Below, piece after piece: positions 20,541 through 32,269 of a stretch of DNA of 64,000 bases. The position numbers and the translations under genes are program-made. Each line of letters opens with the position of its first letter. Position 1 is the first letter of the stretch. The notes below the pieces were generated by a model, which did not search any database, was not told the DNA's origin, and saw nothing but the letters and a program-made list of their open reading frames with translations. This stretch comes from Gammaproteobacteria bacterium (GTDB lineage: Bacteria; Pseudomonadota; Gammaproteobacteria; Steroidobacterales; JABDLF01), in assembly GCA_013003115.1 (NCBI GenBank), contig JABDLF010000088.1, positions 1 through 64,000 of the forward strand, written 5' to 3'.

Positions 20541-21020
20541 CTAGTTCAGACTGAGCAGCGAGTAGTTCAGCACGCCGGCGAAACTCACCCAGGCGAGGTA
20601 GGGGAACAGCAGCCCTGCCGCCAGCCGGCTGGTGCGTCGAAAGCGCACTATGGTCGCCAGCAAAACCACCCAGAGCAGCAGCAGATTGATGAGCGCCAGG
20701 TCCATTCGCTTCAGACCGAAAAACAGCGGCGACCACAGCCCGTTCAGGCCGAGCTGCAAAACAAACAGGCTCAGCGCGATGCGATGCTCATGCCAGCTGC
20801 CTTCGCACCACACGCGCCAGGCTGCCACCGCCATCAGCACATAGAGCAGCGTCCAAACCGGCCCGAACACCCAGCCGGGAGGGTTGAAAGAGGGCTTTGC
20901 CAGGGCCGCGTACCAATCGCCGGGCGGGAACGCCGCGCCGATGGCAGCAACGGAAAAACACATAACCAGGAATACGACCAGCCCCAGGATGGCGCGCGTT
21001 CTTGAATCAGCTTTCATCAT
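20541..21020 (-). CDS. TspO/MBR family protein
   Basis: [36 protein letters not shown]. Confidence 0.95.
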   Translation of the reverse strand: MMKADSRTRAILGLVVFLVMCFSVAAIGAAFPPGDWYAALAKPSFNPPGWVFGPVWTLLYVLMAVAAWRVWCEGSWHEHRIALSLFVLQLGLNGLWSPLFFGLKRMDLALINLLLLWVVLLATIVRFRRTSRLAAGLLFPYLAWVSFAGVLNYSLLSLN

Positions 21021-23110
21021 TGATCCCCGGCCTTCATCTCACCAGTCATCGTTTCGTTCAGGACGCTCGTCAGCTCTGACAATTCGTGCACCGGCGTTTT
21101 GCAGGTCATGCCCCGGCAGCAGTAGGCAACGGTGCCGCCGGTGGCTTTGCGTTCTCCGAGCAGCCCGGGCAGATTTTCTTCAGAGCCGGGTATAGCAAAG
21201 ACCAGCCGCGCAGGAAGGTAAATGGCCTGGGCGGTCTCACGCCAGAGGTCCAGTTCGTCACCTTCTCCCCTGATCACAATAATCTCCAGCGGCGCCAAAT
21301 GGTCTTCCAGCGCGTTGAGGAAGCTGCAGTGAGCCTCGGGAATCTGGTTCATCGTTTCACTTGCTGCTTTGAGCGATCGTTCGGCTGCGTCGACGTAGCG
21401 GGACTGCCCCAGCAGGTGCCCGAGAATATTCAGAAAGCTGGCGGCGACCGCGTTGCCGGAAGGCGTGGCATCATCGGAAAAAGGCTTTGGCCGATGAATA
21501 AGCTGTTCGTGGTCATCCCCGGTAAAAAAGAATCCGCCGTGGTCTTTGTCTTCAAAATGTTCGATAAGGGTGTCTGCGAGCGCAACGGCGAATTCAAGAT
21601 CGCAACTGCGCCAGCTTGCCTGCAAAAGCCGCACCAGGCCGAGGCCGACGAATGCGTAGTCATCGAGGTAGGCGGGGAATCGTGCGCGTCCGGCTCGCCA
21701 GCTGGCCAGCAGGCGGCCCGAGTGCCAGCAGTGAGACCTGAGAAAGTCGGCGGCGCCCTTCGCAGCCTCAGCGTAGGCGGGCTCCTGAAGCGCCGTCGCC
21801 GCAACGGACAGGCCGCCAATGGCAAGACCATTCCAGCCCGTCAGGATTTTGTCGTCGAGTCCCGGCCGCTCGCGCTGGTTGCGCGCGTTCAGCAAGACCT
21901 TGCGCGCCTTCTCGAAATGCGCCCGGGCGTCTTTTTCATCCATTTCCAGGTCGGCTGCGATCTCTGGAAAATCCGCAAACACGTGCAGGTGCCAGCGGCC
22001 CTCGAAGTTTGGTTCACGGTCAAGGCCAAAGCGCTTCGCGACGACAGCGAATTGCTGGTCGTCCAGCAGCTCACGTATTGCGCTTTTTTCCCAGGCGTAG
22101 AACCGGCCCTCCTCACCTTCGGAGTCCGCGTCGAGCGCGGCGTAGAATCCGCCTTCGGGCGAACGCATTTCTTCCAGCATCCACCCCGCCGTTGCGATGG
22201 TTGTGTCGACAAAAAGCTGCTCGCCTGTTGCCTGTCCCGCCCACGCGTAAATCGGCAGCAACAGGGCATTGTCGTAAAGCATTTTCTCGAAATGCGGAAT
22301 CATCCAGTAGTCATCCACTGAATAACGGCAAAAGCCCCCGGCCAGCTGGTCGTTGATGCCGCCGTCGGCCATGCGTCTCAAGGTCAGCGCGGACATATAC
22401 AGCGCATCCATGTCGGGCTCCGACATGAGTGCACTCGCACGCCAGTGACGAAGCAGTCTCTCGAGAGCTGCCGCATTGGGAAAGCGCGGGGCTTTTCCAA
22501 AGCCGCCACAGCGCGCGTCAAAAATGGCAGCGAGTTTCTCGCGGGCGGCGCCAAGTGCCTTGCTATCGAGATGGTCGGCCGGCTTGTTTGCCGATTCAAT
22601 TCGGGTGAAAACCTCCCGAATAGCTTCTGCCTGCGCATTTATTTCCTCGCCGTGCTGCCGAAAGTAAGTGGCAACCCGGTCGAGCAGGTCGGTAAACGCC
22701 GGCAGTCCGTGGCGCGCATCCGGTGGGAAATACGTGCCGCCGAAAAAGGGGGTGAGTGTATCCGGCGTCAGGAACATCGTGAGCGGCCAGCCCCCTGGCC
22801 TCTGCACCAGCATCTGATGTGCGAGCTGGTAAACGCGATCGAGGTCGGGGCGCTCTTCGCGGTCGACCTTGATGTTTACAAACAGCTCGTTCATGCGCGC
22901 CGCCGTTGCCTGATCTTCAAACGACTCGTGAGCCATCACGTGGCACCAGTGGCAAGCCGAGTAACCAATGGACAGAAGGATCGGCTTGTTTTGTTCTCGT
23001 GCCGCAGCGAGCGCTGCGCCGTCCCAGGGTTGCCAGTGAACCGGGTTACTCGCGTGCTGCAGCAGGTAGGGGCTGGTTTCCCTGCCCAGACGATTGCTTG
23101 CGTGATCCAT
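21017..23110 (-). CDS. thioredoxin-fold / glycosidase-like protein (DUF255, YyaL/SPATA20 family)
   Basis: [17 protein letters not shown]...[20 protein letters not shown]; likely start MDHASN at 23110. Confidence 0.93.
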   Translation of the reverse strand: MDHASNRLGRETSPYLLQHASNPVHWQPWDGAALAAAREQNKPILLSIGYSACHWCHVMAHESFEDQATAARMNELFVNIKVDREERPDLDRVYQLAHQMLVQRPGGWPLTMFLTPDTLTPFFGGTYFPPDARHGLPAFTDLLDRVATYFRQHGEEINAQAEAIREVFTRIESANKPADHLDSKALGAAREKLAAIFDARCGGFGKAPRFPNAAALERLLRHWRASALMSEPDMDALYMSALTLRRMADGGINDQLAGGFCRYSVDDYWMIPHFEKMLYDNALLLPIYAWAGQATGEQLFVDTTIATAGWMLEEMRSPEGGFYAALDADSEGEEGRFYAWEKSAIRELLDDQQFAVVAKRFGLDREPNFEGRWHLHVFADFPEIAADLEMDEKDARAHFEKARKVLLNARNQRERPGLDDKILTGWNGLAIGGLSVAATALQEPAYAEAAKGAADFLRSHCWHSGRLLASWRAGRARFPAYLDDYAFVGLGLVRLLQASWRSCDLEFAVALADTLIEHFEDKDHGGFFFTGDDHEQLIHRPKPFSDDATPSGNAVAASFLNILGHLLGQSRYVDAAERSLKAASETMNQIPEAHCSFLNALEDHLAPLEIIVIRGEGDELDLWRETAQAIYLPARLVFAIPGSEENLPGLLGERKATGGTVAYCCRGMTCKTPVHELSELTSVLNETMTGEMKAGDQ

Positions 23111-23250
23111 TTTTGCTCGACGGTTCCGTGGTGGGCACAACACTATAGCGGAATGCGGTGCGGCTTCGTAAGCACCAACATCGTTGCTTAGAGAATTGCA
23201 AGCAATTAGTCGCCATTCGACCTGGCAGACGCGTGCTAAACTAGCGCGCC

Positions 23251-24042
23251 ATGCTCACCTACCCCGACATAAATCCGATCGCTGTTGCGCTCGGCCCTGT
23301 GAAAATTCGCTGGTACGGACTGATGTACCTGGTTGGTTTTCTGGCGTCGTGGGTGTTGCTCCGGCGCCGGGCGCGCACGGGGCGCTGGGCCTTTACCGTC
23401 AACCATGTCGAAGACATTATTTTCTACGGCGTGCTTGGTGTAATGATCGGCGGCCGACTCGGTTCTATGCTGTTCTACAATTTCAGTTCGCTGCTCGCGG
23501 ATCCGTTGAGTCTGCTGCGCGTCTGGGAGGGCGGCATGTCGTTTCACGGCGGTCTGCTCGGCGTTCTCGTTGCCATGTGGCTGTTCGCCCGCAAGCACGG
23601 CTTTGGTTTCTGGCAGGTAGTGGATTTCATCGCGCCGGTTACGCCGATCGGGCTGGGCGCCGGCCGCATCGGGAACTTTATCAATGGCGAGCTTTGGGGC
23701 AAGGCCACGGACGTGCCATGGGCCTTCGTGGTCAACGGCACGCCGCGTCACCCCAGTCAGCTTTACGAGGCGCTCCTCGAAGGCCTGGTGATGTTTGTCG
23801 TTTTGTGGGCTTTTTCGTCGCGCCCCCGACCGACAATGGCAGTTTCCGGGCTGTTCGCGCTGCTGTATGGCAGCTTTCGAATCGGTGTGGAGTTCGTGCG
23901 TCTGCCTGATGCCGACATTGGCTACATCGCCTTTGGCTGGCTGACTATGGGACAGCTCCTGTCCCTGCCCTTGCTTGTGGTCGGCGCGGCCCTTGTCTAT
24001 TTTGCCTACTCGCGGAAAACGAAAAATGAAGCAATATCTTGA
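23251..24042 (+). CDS. lgt: prolipoprotein diacylglyceryl transferase
   Basis: [37 protein letters not shown]. Confidence 0.97.
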   Translation: MLTYPDINPIAVALGPVKIRWYGLMYLVGFLASWVLLRRRARTGRWAFTVNHVEDIIFYGVLGVMIGGRLGSMLFYNFSSLLADPLSLLRVWEGGMSFHGGLLGVLVAMWLFARKHGFGFWQVVDFIAPVTPIGLGAGRIGNFINGELWGKATDVPWAFVVNGTPRHPSQLYEALLEGLVMFVVLWAFSSRPRPTMAVSGLFALLYGSFRIGVEFVRLPDADIGYIAFGWLTMGQLLSLPLLVVGAALVYFAYSRKTKNEAIS

Positions 24043-24820
24043 TCTGATGCGGCACGTGCGCGATACCGGCGTACGTAAAGAAGATCGTACCGGAACGGGG
24101 ACCCTGAGTATCTTCGGGCACCAGATGCGATTTAATCTGTCGGACGGGTTTCCCCTGGTGACCACCAAAAAACTCCACATCAACTCGATCATCCATGAGC
24201 TGCTGTGGTTCTTGCAGGGCGAGACAAACACCGACTATCTGAAGAAGAACGGCGTGAGCATCTGGGATGAGTGGGCTGATGGCAACGGCGAGCTTGGACC
24301 CGTGTATGGCTATCAGTGGCGCTTCTGGCCGGCTGCGGATGGTCGTCACATTGACCAGATCAAGAAGGTGATGGAGCAGCTTAAGAAGAACCCGGACTCG
24401 CGACGCATTATTGTCAGCGCCTGGAATGTTGCCGATCTCGACAAAATGGCGCTGCCTCCCTGTCATGCGTTTTTCCAGCTATGGGTTGCCGATGGCAAGC
24501 TGTCCTGCCAGCTCTACCAGCGTAGTGCAGATATTTTTCTGGGACTGCCGTTTAATATCGCCTCGTATTCGATTTTGACGCATATGTTTGCCCAGCAGGC
24601 GGGCCTGTTACCAGGTGACTTCATCTGGACAGGTGGCGACTGCCATCTGTACGTGAACCACCTCGAACAGGCAGAGCTGCAGCTCGCGCGTGAGCCTCAT
24701 CCGTTGCCTGTGCTTAAGATCAGGCGTAAGCCGGCATCGATATTCGAGTACAAGTTTGATGACTTTGAGATTGCCGGTTACGAAAGCCACCCGCATATCA
24801 AGGCCGCAGTGTCAGTCTGA
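24026..24820 (+). CDS. thyA: thymidylate synthase
   Basis: [28 protein letters not shown]; start ATG 24026 overlaps the lgt end. Confidence 0.98.
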   Translation: MKQYLDLMRHVRDTGVRKEDRTGTGTLSIFGHQMRFNLSDGFPLVTTKKLHINSIIHELLWFLQGETNTDYLKKNGVSIWDEWADGNGELGPVYGYQWRFWPAADGRHIDQIKKVMEQLKKNPDSRRIIVSAWNVADLDKMALPPCHAFFQLWVADGKLSCQLYQRSADIFLGLPFNIASYSILTHMFAQQAGLLPGDFIWTGGDCHLYVNHLEQAELQLAREPHPLPVLKIRRKPASIFEYKFDDFEIAGYESHPHIKAAVSV

Positions 24821-24834
24821 TATGTCGCGGGCAT

Positions 24835-25335
24835 GTGATGCGCGTTAGCCTGGTTGCCGCGCTCGCGCGCAATGGCACCATCGGTAAAGACGGCGACTTG
24901 CCCTGGCGGCTGCCTGCCGATCTCAGGGCTTTTAAAGCCACTACCATGGGCAAGCCCGTGATCATGGGCAGAAAAACCTGGGAGTCCATCGGACGGGCCC
25001 TTCCCGGCAGGCCAAATTTTGTAATTAGTCGCGACAGCCAGCTTGCGCTTGCCGGCGCGACGCTGTGCCACAGTCTCAGCGAGGCTCTTGCCGAGGCGGC
25101 GAAGCTTGGCGCAGATGAGGCCATGGTTATCGGTGGCGCCGCCATTTACGCTGAGGCGCTGCCTGTCGCGGACACCCTTATTCTGACGGTAATCCAGGCC
25201 GAAATTGAGGGTGATCGGGTGTTTCCGGCATTCGATGAAACCCTGTGGCAGGTGGTACAGCGAGAGTTGAGGCCCGCGGACGAAGCGAATGCCTATGCGA
25301 TGGAGTTTTTACGTTTGGAGCGCCTGGTCGGCTAG
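24835..25335 (+). CDS. folA: dihydrofolate reductase
   Basis: VSLVAALARNGTIGKDGDLPWRLPADLRAFKATTMGKPVIMGRKTWESIG. Confidence 0.97.
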   Translation: MMRVSLVAALARNGTIGKDGDLPWRLPADLRAFKATTMGKPVIMGRKTWESIGRALPGRPNFVISRDSQLALAGATLCHSLSEALAEAAKLGADEAMVIGGAAIYAEALPVADTLILTVIQAEIEGDRVFPAFDETLWQVVQRELRPADEANAYAMEFLRLERLVG

Positions 25336-26709
25336 CCGATCCGGGTCCATCACTGGCAGCTCGTCCTTTACGACCTGCAGGGCGTGCTCCATATCGATGT
25401 CTGCAAGAGTTGCAGCACCGTGGGCCAGCTTTTTAAGCAGCGCCGCCTGCTTGGCCCCTCTGCGTTGAGCTACGGCATACGGGATGCGCCGGAACATCAC
25501 CATGGAGTAACGCGGCACAAATCGCTCGGGAATTTTTGCTTCGAGCTCCCATGCCAGGGACTTCTGCAAATGGAAGTTCGGGTCGTTTACGCGGTCGCGC
25601 ATTTCGAGGTAGTTGTCCAGCGCCATGTCGGCGATGGCATCCGCATTTGGTTTTCGTGATTCGCTGAATCGCGCGAACAGATCTTCCGAAAGTGCGTTGT
25701 CAGTCGCGAGCATCTCATCGAGGACGACGCAGTCTTCAAATGCGCAGTTCATTCCCTGACCATGAAACGGCACGATTGCGTGGGCTGCATCGCCGATTAG
25801 GAGCGCCTTGTCGCCCGCATACCATGGACGGCAGCGGATCGTGCCGAGAATGCCTGTCGGGTTCTTGAAAAATTCCTCCGCCAGCCCGGGAATCAGCGGC
25901 ACGGCATCCGGAAACTCTTCGCGGAAGAACGCCAGCACGCGCTCACGAGTGTCGAGCTGCTCGAAACCGGGCTTAGCGTCGTACGCCATGAACAGCGTGA
26001 CGGTGAAGCTTGCGTCGGGGTTTGGCAGTGCGATGAGCATAAAGCCGCCGCGTGGCCAAATGTGCAGCGCGTTGGGATCCATTCGAAAGCCGCCGTCGGC
26101 TGCGGGCGCAATTGTGAGTTCTTTGTAGCCGTGGCTCAGCAGCTCTTCGCTTGCATCGATCAGACCTGCCTCGGCAAGGGTTCGGCGAACCAGCGAGCCC
26201 GCGCCGTCTGCGGCGATGATCGGACGCGCGCGCAAAACCTGGGCGCCATCAAGCAGCCCGGTGGTCACGGTTAGCTCGGAGTTGCCTATATCCAGCCCGG
26301 TGATGCTGTGATTAAACAGAATTTCTACTTTTCCCGTTTGCTCCGCGGCGTCAAGCAAGGTGGCAGTAAGGCCCGAGCGGGACACCGAGTAGATGACTTC
26401 GTCTGCGTTGCGGCTATACGGCTGAAGCTTGAGCTGGCCCTCGGGATCGTGGAGCATTCGTCCGCGCATCGGGATGAGCAGTTCTTTAACCTGGTCGAAC
26501 ACACCGGCTTTTTTCAGCGCATGAATGCCCCGTTCCGCGAGTGCGAGATTTATGGAACGGCCGGCGGGTGCGGTATGGCGCCTGAGATCCGGATTGCGCT
26601 CGATGAGCCGCACCGAATGGCCCCGCCGCGCCAGAAATATCGCCAGCAGCGTGCCCGCGAGGCCTGCACCGAGGATAACCGGCCCTTCCTGTCGTGCTTC
26701 CGCATTCAT
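25309..26709 (-). CDS. kmo: kynurenine 3-monooxygenase
   Basis: GAGLAGTLLAIFLARRGHSVRLIERNPDLR, AGRSINLALAERG, IGDAAHAIVPFHGQGMNCAFEDC. Confidence 0.95.
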   Translation of the reverse strand: MNAEARQEGPVILGAGLAGTLLAIFLARRGHSVRLIERNPDLRRHTAPAGRSINLALAERGIHALKKAGVFDQVKELLIPMRGRMLHDPEGQLKLQPYSRNADEVIYSVSRSGLTATLLDAAEQTGKVEILFNHSITGLDIGNSELTVTTGLLDGAQVLRARPIIAADGAGSLVRRTLAEAGLIDASEELLSHGYKELTIAPAADGGFRMDPNALHIWPRGGFMLIALPNPDASFTVTLFMAYDAKPGFEQLDTRERVLAFFREEFPDAVPLIPGLAEEFFKNPTGILGTIRCRPWYAGDKALLIGDAAHAIVPFHGQGMNCAFEDCVVLDEMLATDNALSEDLFARFSESRKPNADAIADMALDNYLEMRDRVNDPNFHLQKSLAWELEAKIPERFVPRYSMVMFRRIPYAVAQRRGAKQAALLKKLAHGAATLADIDMEHALQVVKDELPVMDPDRLADQALQT

Positions 26710-27986
26710 GAGTCTGCGAGCCTCTTCAGCAGCTGCACGAAGTGAAAAACGTCCTCGAAGCTGTTGTAAAGCGGTACCGGCGCGGCACGAATTACGTCAG
26801 GCTCACGCCAATCCACAAATACGCCGAGATCCGGGAGACGTTTAAACAGCGCCCGGCCGCGTTCTGCGCCGTCGCGAAGCCTGAGAGAGATCTGGCAGCC
26901 TCTTCTCGATGCTTCTTTCGGCGTAATGATCTCGAACACCTCGTGGAGCTGCGTGTTCACCAGAAATTCGAGGTAGCCGCTCAGACGTCGGGACTTGGTC
27001 ACAAGCTGCGCCATACGCGCGCGGCGAAAAATGTCGAGTGATGCGACCAGCGGCGCCAGCGCTAGGATGGGTGGGTTGGACAGCTGCCAGCCTTCCACGC
27101 CCGGGATGGGGTGGAACTCGGGGCCCATTTCAAATCGCGTTGCCTTTTCGTGCCCCCACCAGCCGGCAAATCTCTGCAGGGACGGGTCGCGGCCGTGGCG
27201 TTCGTGCAGAAAGCAGCCAGCGACCGCGCCCGGCCCGGCGTTGAGATACTTGTAGCTGCACCAGACGGCGAAATCGACGTCCCAGTCGTGAAGGCTGAGC
27301 AGCGTGTTGCCTGCCGCGTGGGCGAGATCGAAGCCGGCAATGCAGCCCATACGGTGAGCTTCATCCGTAATGGCCGCGATATCGAACAGCTGGCCGCTGT
27401 AGTACTGGACACCTGGCAACATGACCAGCGCGATTTCGTTCCCGTGCTCGGCGATCAGGGAAATGACATCCTCGTCGCGTATAACTGTTTCGTTTTCGCG
27501 CGGCGCCACTTCGATCAGCGCGTCGGCGGCGTTTAAGCCATGAAACCTGAGCTGCGAAACGACCGCGTAGCGATCTGAAGGAAAGGCCGGTTTTTCGATC
27601 AGTATCTTGTGACGCCCCTGCTGCGGCCTGAAGAAGCTCACCATCATGAGATGCAAATTAACCGTGAGGGAGTTCATGGCGACCACCTCACCAGCTCTCG
27701 CCCCGACGAGTCCGGCCAGGTCGGCGCTCAGGTTTTCGTGATAGGGCATCCACGGACGCCGCGCCTTCCAGTGGCCCTCGACCGCAAGACGCTGCCAGTC
27801 CTCGAGTTCCTCCTTGACGAGCTCGGCCGCACGCTTTGGCTGCAGCCCAAGGGAATTGCCGCACAGGTAAAGTACGCGCTCTGCGGAAGCAGGTTTCTCA
27901 GGGAAATAGAACTCGTCGCGGAAGCGGGCGCAGGGATCGTGGCGATCCTGGCCTATGGCGAAGTCGATGCCCGCTGCGTAACTCAT
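26706..27986 (-). CDS. kynU: kynureninase
   Basis: YLCGNSLGLQPK, FAVWCSYKYLNAGPGAVAGCFLHERH. Confidence 0.96.
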   Translation of the reverse strand: MSYAAGIDFAIGQDRHDPCARFRDEFYFPEKPASAERVLYLCGNSLGLQPKRAAELVKEELEDWQRLAVEGHWKARRPWMPYHENLSADLAGLVGARAGEVVAMNSLTVNLHLMMVSFFRPQQGRHKILIEKPAFPSDRYAVVSQLRFHGLNAADALIEVAPRENETVIRDEDVISLIAEHGNEIALVMLPGVQYYSGQLFDIAAITDEAHRMGCIAGFDLAHAAGNTLLSLHDWDVDFAVWCSYKYLNAGPGAVAGCFLHERHGRDPSLQRFAGWWGHEKATRFEMGPEFHPIPGVEGWQLSNPPILALAPLVASLDIFRRARMAQLVTKSRRLSGYLEFLVNTQLHEVFEIITPKEASRRGCQISLRLRDGAERGRALFKRLPDLGVFVDWREPDVIRAAPVPLYNSFEDVFHFVQLLKRLADS

Positions 27987-28807
27987 GCTGCGTATGCCGG
28001 AAACAGGATGGGCCTGCTTGGTGCCGCATCGCTGACAAACGGGGCAACCTGTAGATTCAGCAGGTAGATGCCGTCTTCAAGATCGTCATCTACAAACACC
28101 ATTTCCGTAATGGTAGCGTCGCGGCGGGAGTCGGCATCGGTTTCTGCAGCGCCTTGCTCGAGACCCCAGAACAACCGGTGTCCGGCCAGTTTTCCCTCAT
28201 CGTCAAAGCGATCAATTGACGGCGTGTCTACCAGAAGGTGCTTGACGCCGCGCGCCACCAGCATCTCGATTGCGGCAAGGCTGAAGTATGGATGGTCATC
28301 GCTCTCGGTATAACGTCGCTCACGCTTGTCGGGAGCATTTGGCAACGTGCGTACGACCAGGGCGGGATATTCTCCCCGCGGCAGCTGCTTCCAGGCGCTG
28401 GCCAGTGACGCCGCTGTAATGAGCCTGTCCCCGCCGAGGGGAGGGGGCTCAGAAAATTCCCCGCTCCCGGAGGCGGGCGCGGGCGTGACGCTCACCAGTG
28501 CTGCCGGCAGGATGGCCGGCGGCGCCGCAGCAAGAACATTGTGACGCTCTTTGGTTACATGACCCAGGCATTCTGTGTGCGTGCCGTTGCAGTGTGGGTT
28601 TATTGTGAGCACCGCTGCGTTGCAGCTGCCACCGGCGCGGGTGTCACCGACGAATTCCCCGGCTCGCATCGGCTTCGCACTCGCAGGGCTTGCGCCAAAG
28701 TGATTAGGCTGCGGGCCTTCAAAATCCAGTGCGATACTGATATCCCTGCCATTCCTGGCATCCGCGATGAACGTTCTGTCGCCCGCTTGCAGCTTCAGCT
28801 GTGTCAC
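27983..28807 (-). CDS. cyclase-family hydrolase, putative kynurenine formamidase-like (divergent KynB)
   Basis: [18 protein letters not shown] metal-site-like segment; position in the kynurenine cluster. Confidence 0.7.
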   Translation of the reverse strand: MTQLKLQAGDRTFIADARNGRDISIALDFEGPQPNHFGASPASAKPMRAGEFVGDTRAGGSCNAAVLTINPHCNGTHTECLGHVTKERHNVLAAAPPAILPAALVSVTPAPASGSGEFSEPPPLGGDRLITAASLASAWKQLPRGEYPALVVRTLPNAPDKRERRYTESDDHPYFSLAAIEMLVARGVKHLLVDTPSIDRFDDEGKLAGHRLFWGLEQGAAETDADSRRDATITEMVFVDDDLEDGIYLLNLQVAPFVSDAAPSRPILFPAYAA

Positions 28808-29811
28808 AGGAAGGCAGCTCTATCGAGTCCCAGCCATTTCAGCGCGGTGCCGGCCAGCAGAAAGTCGCGGACTGTTTCATCCAGTTCCATGCTCTCTATC
28901 ATCGAGCCCGGTACGTGTTCTCCCAACGGGAAAGGGTAGTCGCTGCCAAGCGCGATACAGTCTGCACCCATGAGTTCGATCATATAGTTAAGTACATGTG
29001 GTTCGTGAACCAGTGAATCGACGACAAACCGCCCAAGGTAATCTCGCGGGTTGGTCGTGTTGTTTACGGCAACCAGATCCGGGCGCACCTTGAAACCATG
29101 TTCGATGCGACCAATGGTGGCAGGAAAGGCGCCACCGCCATGGGCGAAGGCAATGCGCAGGCGAGGCAGGCGCTCGAAAACGCCGCCAAAAATCATGGAA
29201 CAAATCGAAAGCGCGGTCTCAGCGGGCATGCCCACCAGCCAGGGCAACCAGTATTTATCCATGCGTTCGCGGCCAAGCATCTCCCAGGGGTGAACAAAAA
29301 CCGCAGCGCCCAGTTCCTGCGCCGCCTCGAATACGGGAAATATGCTGGGGTGGTCGAGGTTAAGTCCGTTGACATGGGTGCCGATCTCGACGCCGTTGAG
29401 TCCAAGCTGACGTACGCAGCGCTCCAGTTCCTTGCAGGCGAGATCGGGGTCTTGCATGGGTAGCGTGCCGAGCCCCACAAAACGTTTCGGGTGCCTGCCA
29501 ACCATTCCGGCGATGTGGTCGTTCAGTATCTTGCATAGATCGTGAGTGTGCGCAGGCTTGGCCCAGTAGCTGAACATTACCGGCACCGTTGAAAGCACCT
29601 GTACGTCGACGCCATGGGTATCGCATTCGGATATTCGCTCTTGTCCGTCCCAGCAGTTTGCGCAAATTTCCCTGAACGACGTCCCGTCGCGCATCATGCG
29701 CGCGCAGCCCGGGCCGTTGTGTTGTAGCTGCACCCATCCGCCGTAGCCATAGCGCTCACTGAGATCCGGCCAGTTTTCCGGCAGTACATGGGTGTGAATG
29801 TCGATTTTCAC
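28804..29811 (-). CDS. 2-amino-3-carboxymuconate-6-semialdehyde decarboxylase (amidohydrolase)
   Basis: [17 protein letters not shown], cluster context, [16 protein letters not shown]. Confidence 0.93.
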   Translation of the reverse strand: MKIDIHTHVLPENWPDLSERYGYGGWVQLQHNGPGCARMMRDGTSFREICANCWDGQERISECDTHGVDVQVLSTVPVMFSYWAKPAHTHDLCKILNDHIAGMVGRHPKRFVGLGTLPMQDPDLACKELERCVRQLGLNGVEIGTHVNGLNLDHPSIFPVFEAAQELGAAVFVHPWEMLGRERMDKYWLPWLVGMPAETALSICSMIFGGVFERLPRLRIAFAHGGGAFPATIGRIEHGFKVRPDLVAVNNTTNPRDYLGRFVVDSLVHEPHVLNYMIELMGADCIALGSDYPFPLGEHVPGSMIESMELDETVRDFLLAGTALKWLGLDRAAFL

Positions 29812-30341
29812 CGGGCTTTCTTGTTGGCCGGAGGTGCCGGCATCACGCTGTGGCAGCGCGAGCAGGTTCGGCGCTGCTTATCCGCATAAAAAGCCTCGAA
29901 CACCGGAGGCAGCTGGGTTTCAATGTCTTCAAGCTGAAAGTATTCCTCATACAAAAGGTTATCGCAGTCATCGCAATACCACATGAAACCGTCCTGCTCA
30001 CCCGGGTTTCGCGGTCGCTCGACCACCAGACCCACAGTGTTTTCGAAGCGCTGCGGCGAATGCGGGATTTCGGGTGGCAGCAGGAATACCTCGCCCTCGC
30101 GGATCGGAATGTCGACGCGCTTGCCGTCCTGTATCGTTTTGAGCAGCATATCGCCTTCGATCTGGTAAAAGAACTCTTCGCCGGGATCGTAGTGATAGTC
30201 CTTGCGGCTGTTGGGCCCGCCCACAACCATAATGACAAACTCGGAATTCTCGAAGACCTGTTTGTTGCAAACCGGCGGGCTGAGCAGTTCACGATTGTCT
30301 TCGATCCATGCCTTGAAATTAAATGGTTTGAGTTCGCGCAT
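29808..30341 (-). CDS. 3-hydroxyanthranilate 3,4-dioxygenase
   Basis: [25 protein letters not shown] cupin site; C-terminal [11 protein letters not shown] and CSRC motifs. Confidence 0.95.
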   Translation of the reverse strand: MRELKPFNFKAWIEDNRELLSPPVCNKQVFENSEFVIMVVGGPNSRKDYHYDPGEEFFYQIEGDMLLKTIQDGKRVDIPIREGEVFLLPPEIPHSPQRFENTVGLVVERPRNPGEQDGFMWYCDDCDNLLYEEYFQLEDIETQLPPVFEAFYADKQRRTCSRCHSVMPAPPANKKAR

Positions 30342-30377
30342 ATTGGTCTCGCTGCTTCCTTCCTGAATCCTTCGGCA

Positions 30378-30809
30378 TCACACAGTGGCGATGCACTTAA
30401 GCTCAATGGCAATCGGCGTGGGCAGGCGGCTTATCTCAACGGTGGTACGACAGGGCGCCGGTCCGGGGAAATACTCCGCCCACAGGGCATTATACTTGGC
30501 GAAATCGCGCCTTATGTCGGTAAGGAATACGGTTACGTCCAGCAGCTTGTCCCAGCCGGAGCCAGCTTCCTCCAGAACGCTGCGAACGTTCGCAAAAACC
30601 GCCCGGCACTGCGCCTCGATATCGTAGTCAACAATGCTTCCCTGCGCGTCGCGCACGAGGCCGGGAATCTCGTCGCTGCCGGATTGACGCGGACCGATGC
30701 CGGATAGGAAAAGCAGATTTCCGCAGCGGCGCGCATGAGGGTACTTGCCGACCGGGTCCGGCGCGTCGCCAGCATGGATTCCGTCATCGCCCATAAGGCT
30801 GCCTCCCAC
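30378..30809 (-). CDS. RidA family protein, probable 2-aminomuconate deaminase
   Basis: RidA fold: GNLLFLSGIGPR...DIEAQCRAVFANVRSVLEEAGSGWDKLLDVTVFLTD; next to the aminomuconate genes. Confidence 0.85.
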   Translation of the reverse strand: MGGSLMGDDGIHAGDAPDPVGKYPHARRCGNLLFLSGIGPRQSGSDEIPGLVRDAQGSIVDYDIEAQCRAVFANVRSVLEEAGSGWDKLLDVTVFLTDIRRDFAKYNALWAEYFPGPAPCRTTVEISRLPTPIAIELKCIATV

Positions 30810-30815
30810 TCAACG

Positions 30816-32258
30816 CTAAATGCTGATACACACGTTTTTTGCTTCGGTAAAAAAGCGCAGGGTCTCGAACCCGCCCTCACGGCCGACGCCGGAGTGCTTG
30901 AAACCGCCCATCGGCGTTCGCAGGTCTCTCAGCATCCAGCAGTTCACCCACACCAGGCCGGATTGCAGCGCTGCCGCCACGCGATGGCAGCGCGAAACGT
31001 CCTGGCTCCAGAGTGATGCCGCCAGCCCATAGCGCGTCGAGTTTGCCGCCGCCACTGCGTCATCCTCGTCATCGAAAGGCATGATGCTGACGACCGGGCC
31101 AAATATTTCTTCCTGGTTGGTCTTACAGCTCGCATCGAGACCTTCGATGACGGTGGGGCGTATGAACCAGCCGTTCGCACAGCGGCCCTCAGGTTTCACT
31201 GATTCGCCGCCGCAAAGAGTCTGTCCACCCTCGTTGCGGGCGCGGCCGATCGCCGCCATCACTTTGTCGAAATGGGCGGCCGAAACGACGGCGCCCTGGT
31301 CCGTGCCTGGCTCGAGGGGATCGCCAACGATGAGCGCGCGGGCGCGCTCAACAAACCGGTCTCGGAAATCTTCATAGATGCTGCGCTCGACAAGCAACCT
31401 CGAACCGCAAAGACAGATCTGCCCCTGATTAGAAAAGGCTGCCCGCAGCGCACCGTCCAGCGCTTTTTCCTGATCAGCATCTGCGAACACGATCGTTGGA
31501 TTTTTGCCACCGAGTTCCAGCGACAGTTTCTTGAACATCCCCGCGGTGCGGGCCGCAATATCTGCACCCGTTGCCGTTCCGCCAGTAAAGGAGATCGCGC
31601 TGATGCCGGGATGATCTACTATAAGCCGGCCGATCCGGTTGCCCCGCCCGTGCAGGACATTCAGTACGCCCTTGGGCACGCCGGCCTGGTTGAGCAGGCG
31701 CGAAAACAGGTAGGCGGTCATGGGCGTGACTTCTGACGGCTTGGCGATAACGCAGTTGCCGGCCGCCAGTGCCGGAGCGATTTTCCAGGTGAGCAGGTAC
31801 AACGGCAGATTCCAGGGCGAGATACAGCCAACGGTGCCGAGCGGCTCGCGCAGCGTGTAGTTGATGGCGCTGGTGCCCATTGCATGGGATTCACTGAAAA
31901 ACTGCGTCGCGGCGGACGCGTAAAAGCGCAGGTTGGCAGCTACCCTGGGGATATCCAGCCGGGCTGCGACATGCAGTGGCTTGCCCGTATCAACACACTC
32001 GGCGAGTGCAAGGTCGTCTGCGTTGTCGTCGACCAGGTCGGCCAGCCTGTTGAGAATCCTGGCCCGCTCCTCTGCCGGCGCCTGCGCCCAATTTTCCCGG
32101 GCGCTTTCGGCCGCGGCCACCGCCATCGCAAGATCTTCGGCATCAGAATCTGGCAGCTGAGAGTAGACCGCCCCTGTGGCAGGATCGACGTTATCCAGCT
32201 CATTGCCATTCACCGGCGCCACAGTGCGCCCATCGATGTAGTTATAGATTTTTTCCAT
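30816..32258 (-). CDS. aldehyde dehydrogenase, probable 2-aminomuconic semialdehyde dehydrogenase
   Basis: LSLELGGKNPTIVFADAD, FSNQGQICLCGSRLLVERSIYE; cluster context. Confidence 0.9.
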   Translation of the reverse strand: MEKIYNYIDGRTVAPVNGNELDNVDPATGAVYSQLPDSDAEDLAMAVAAAESARENWAQAPAEERARILNRLADLVDDNADDLALAECVDTGKPLHVAARLDIPRVAANLRFYASAATQFFSESHAMGTSAINYTLREPLGTVGCISPWNLPLYLLTWKIAPALAAGNCVIAKPSEVTPMTAYLFSRLLNQAGVPKGVLNVLHGRGNRIGRLIVDHPGISAISFTGGTATGADIAARTAGMFKKLSLELGGKNPTIVFADADQEKALDGALRAAFSNQGQICLCGSRLLVERSIYEDFRDRFVERARALIVGDPLEPGTDQGAVVSAAHFDKVMAAIGRARNEGGQTLCGGESVKPEGRCANGWFIRPTVIEGLDASCKTNQEEIFGPVVSIMPFDDEDDAVAAANSTRYGLAASLWSQDVSRCHRVAAALQSGLVWVNCWMLRDLRTPMGGFKHSGVGREGGFETLRFFTEAKNVCISI

Positions 32259-32269
32259 AGGCCTCGGCG

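Noticed and set aside
21086-22321. 411-aa plus-strand ORF
   Set aside because: Antisense to the YyaL-family gene, which has the diagnostic N-terminal motif
23236-24231. 331-aa minus-strand ORF
   Set aside because: Antisense to lgt and thyA; no recognisable domain
29850-30707. 285-aa plus-strand ORF
   Set aside because: Antisense to 3-hydroxyanthranilate dioxygenase and the RidA gene; shadow ORF
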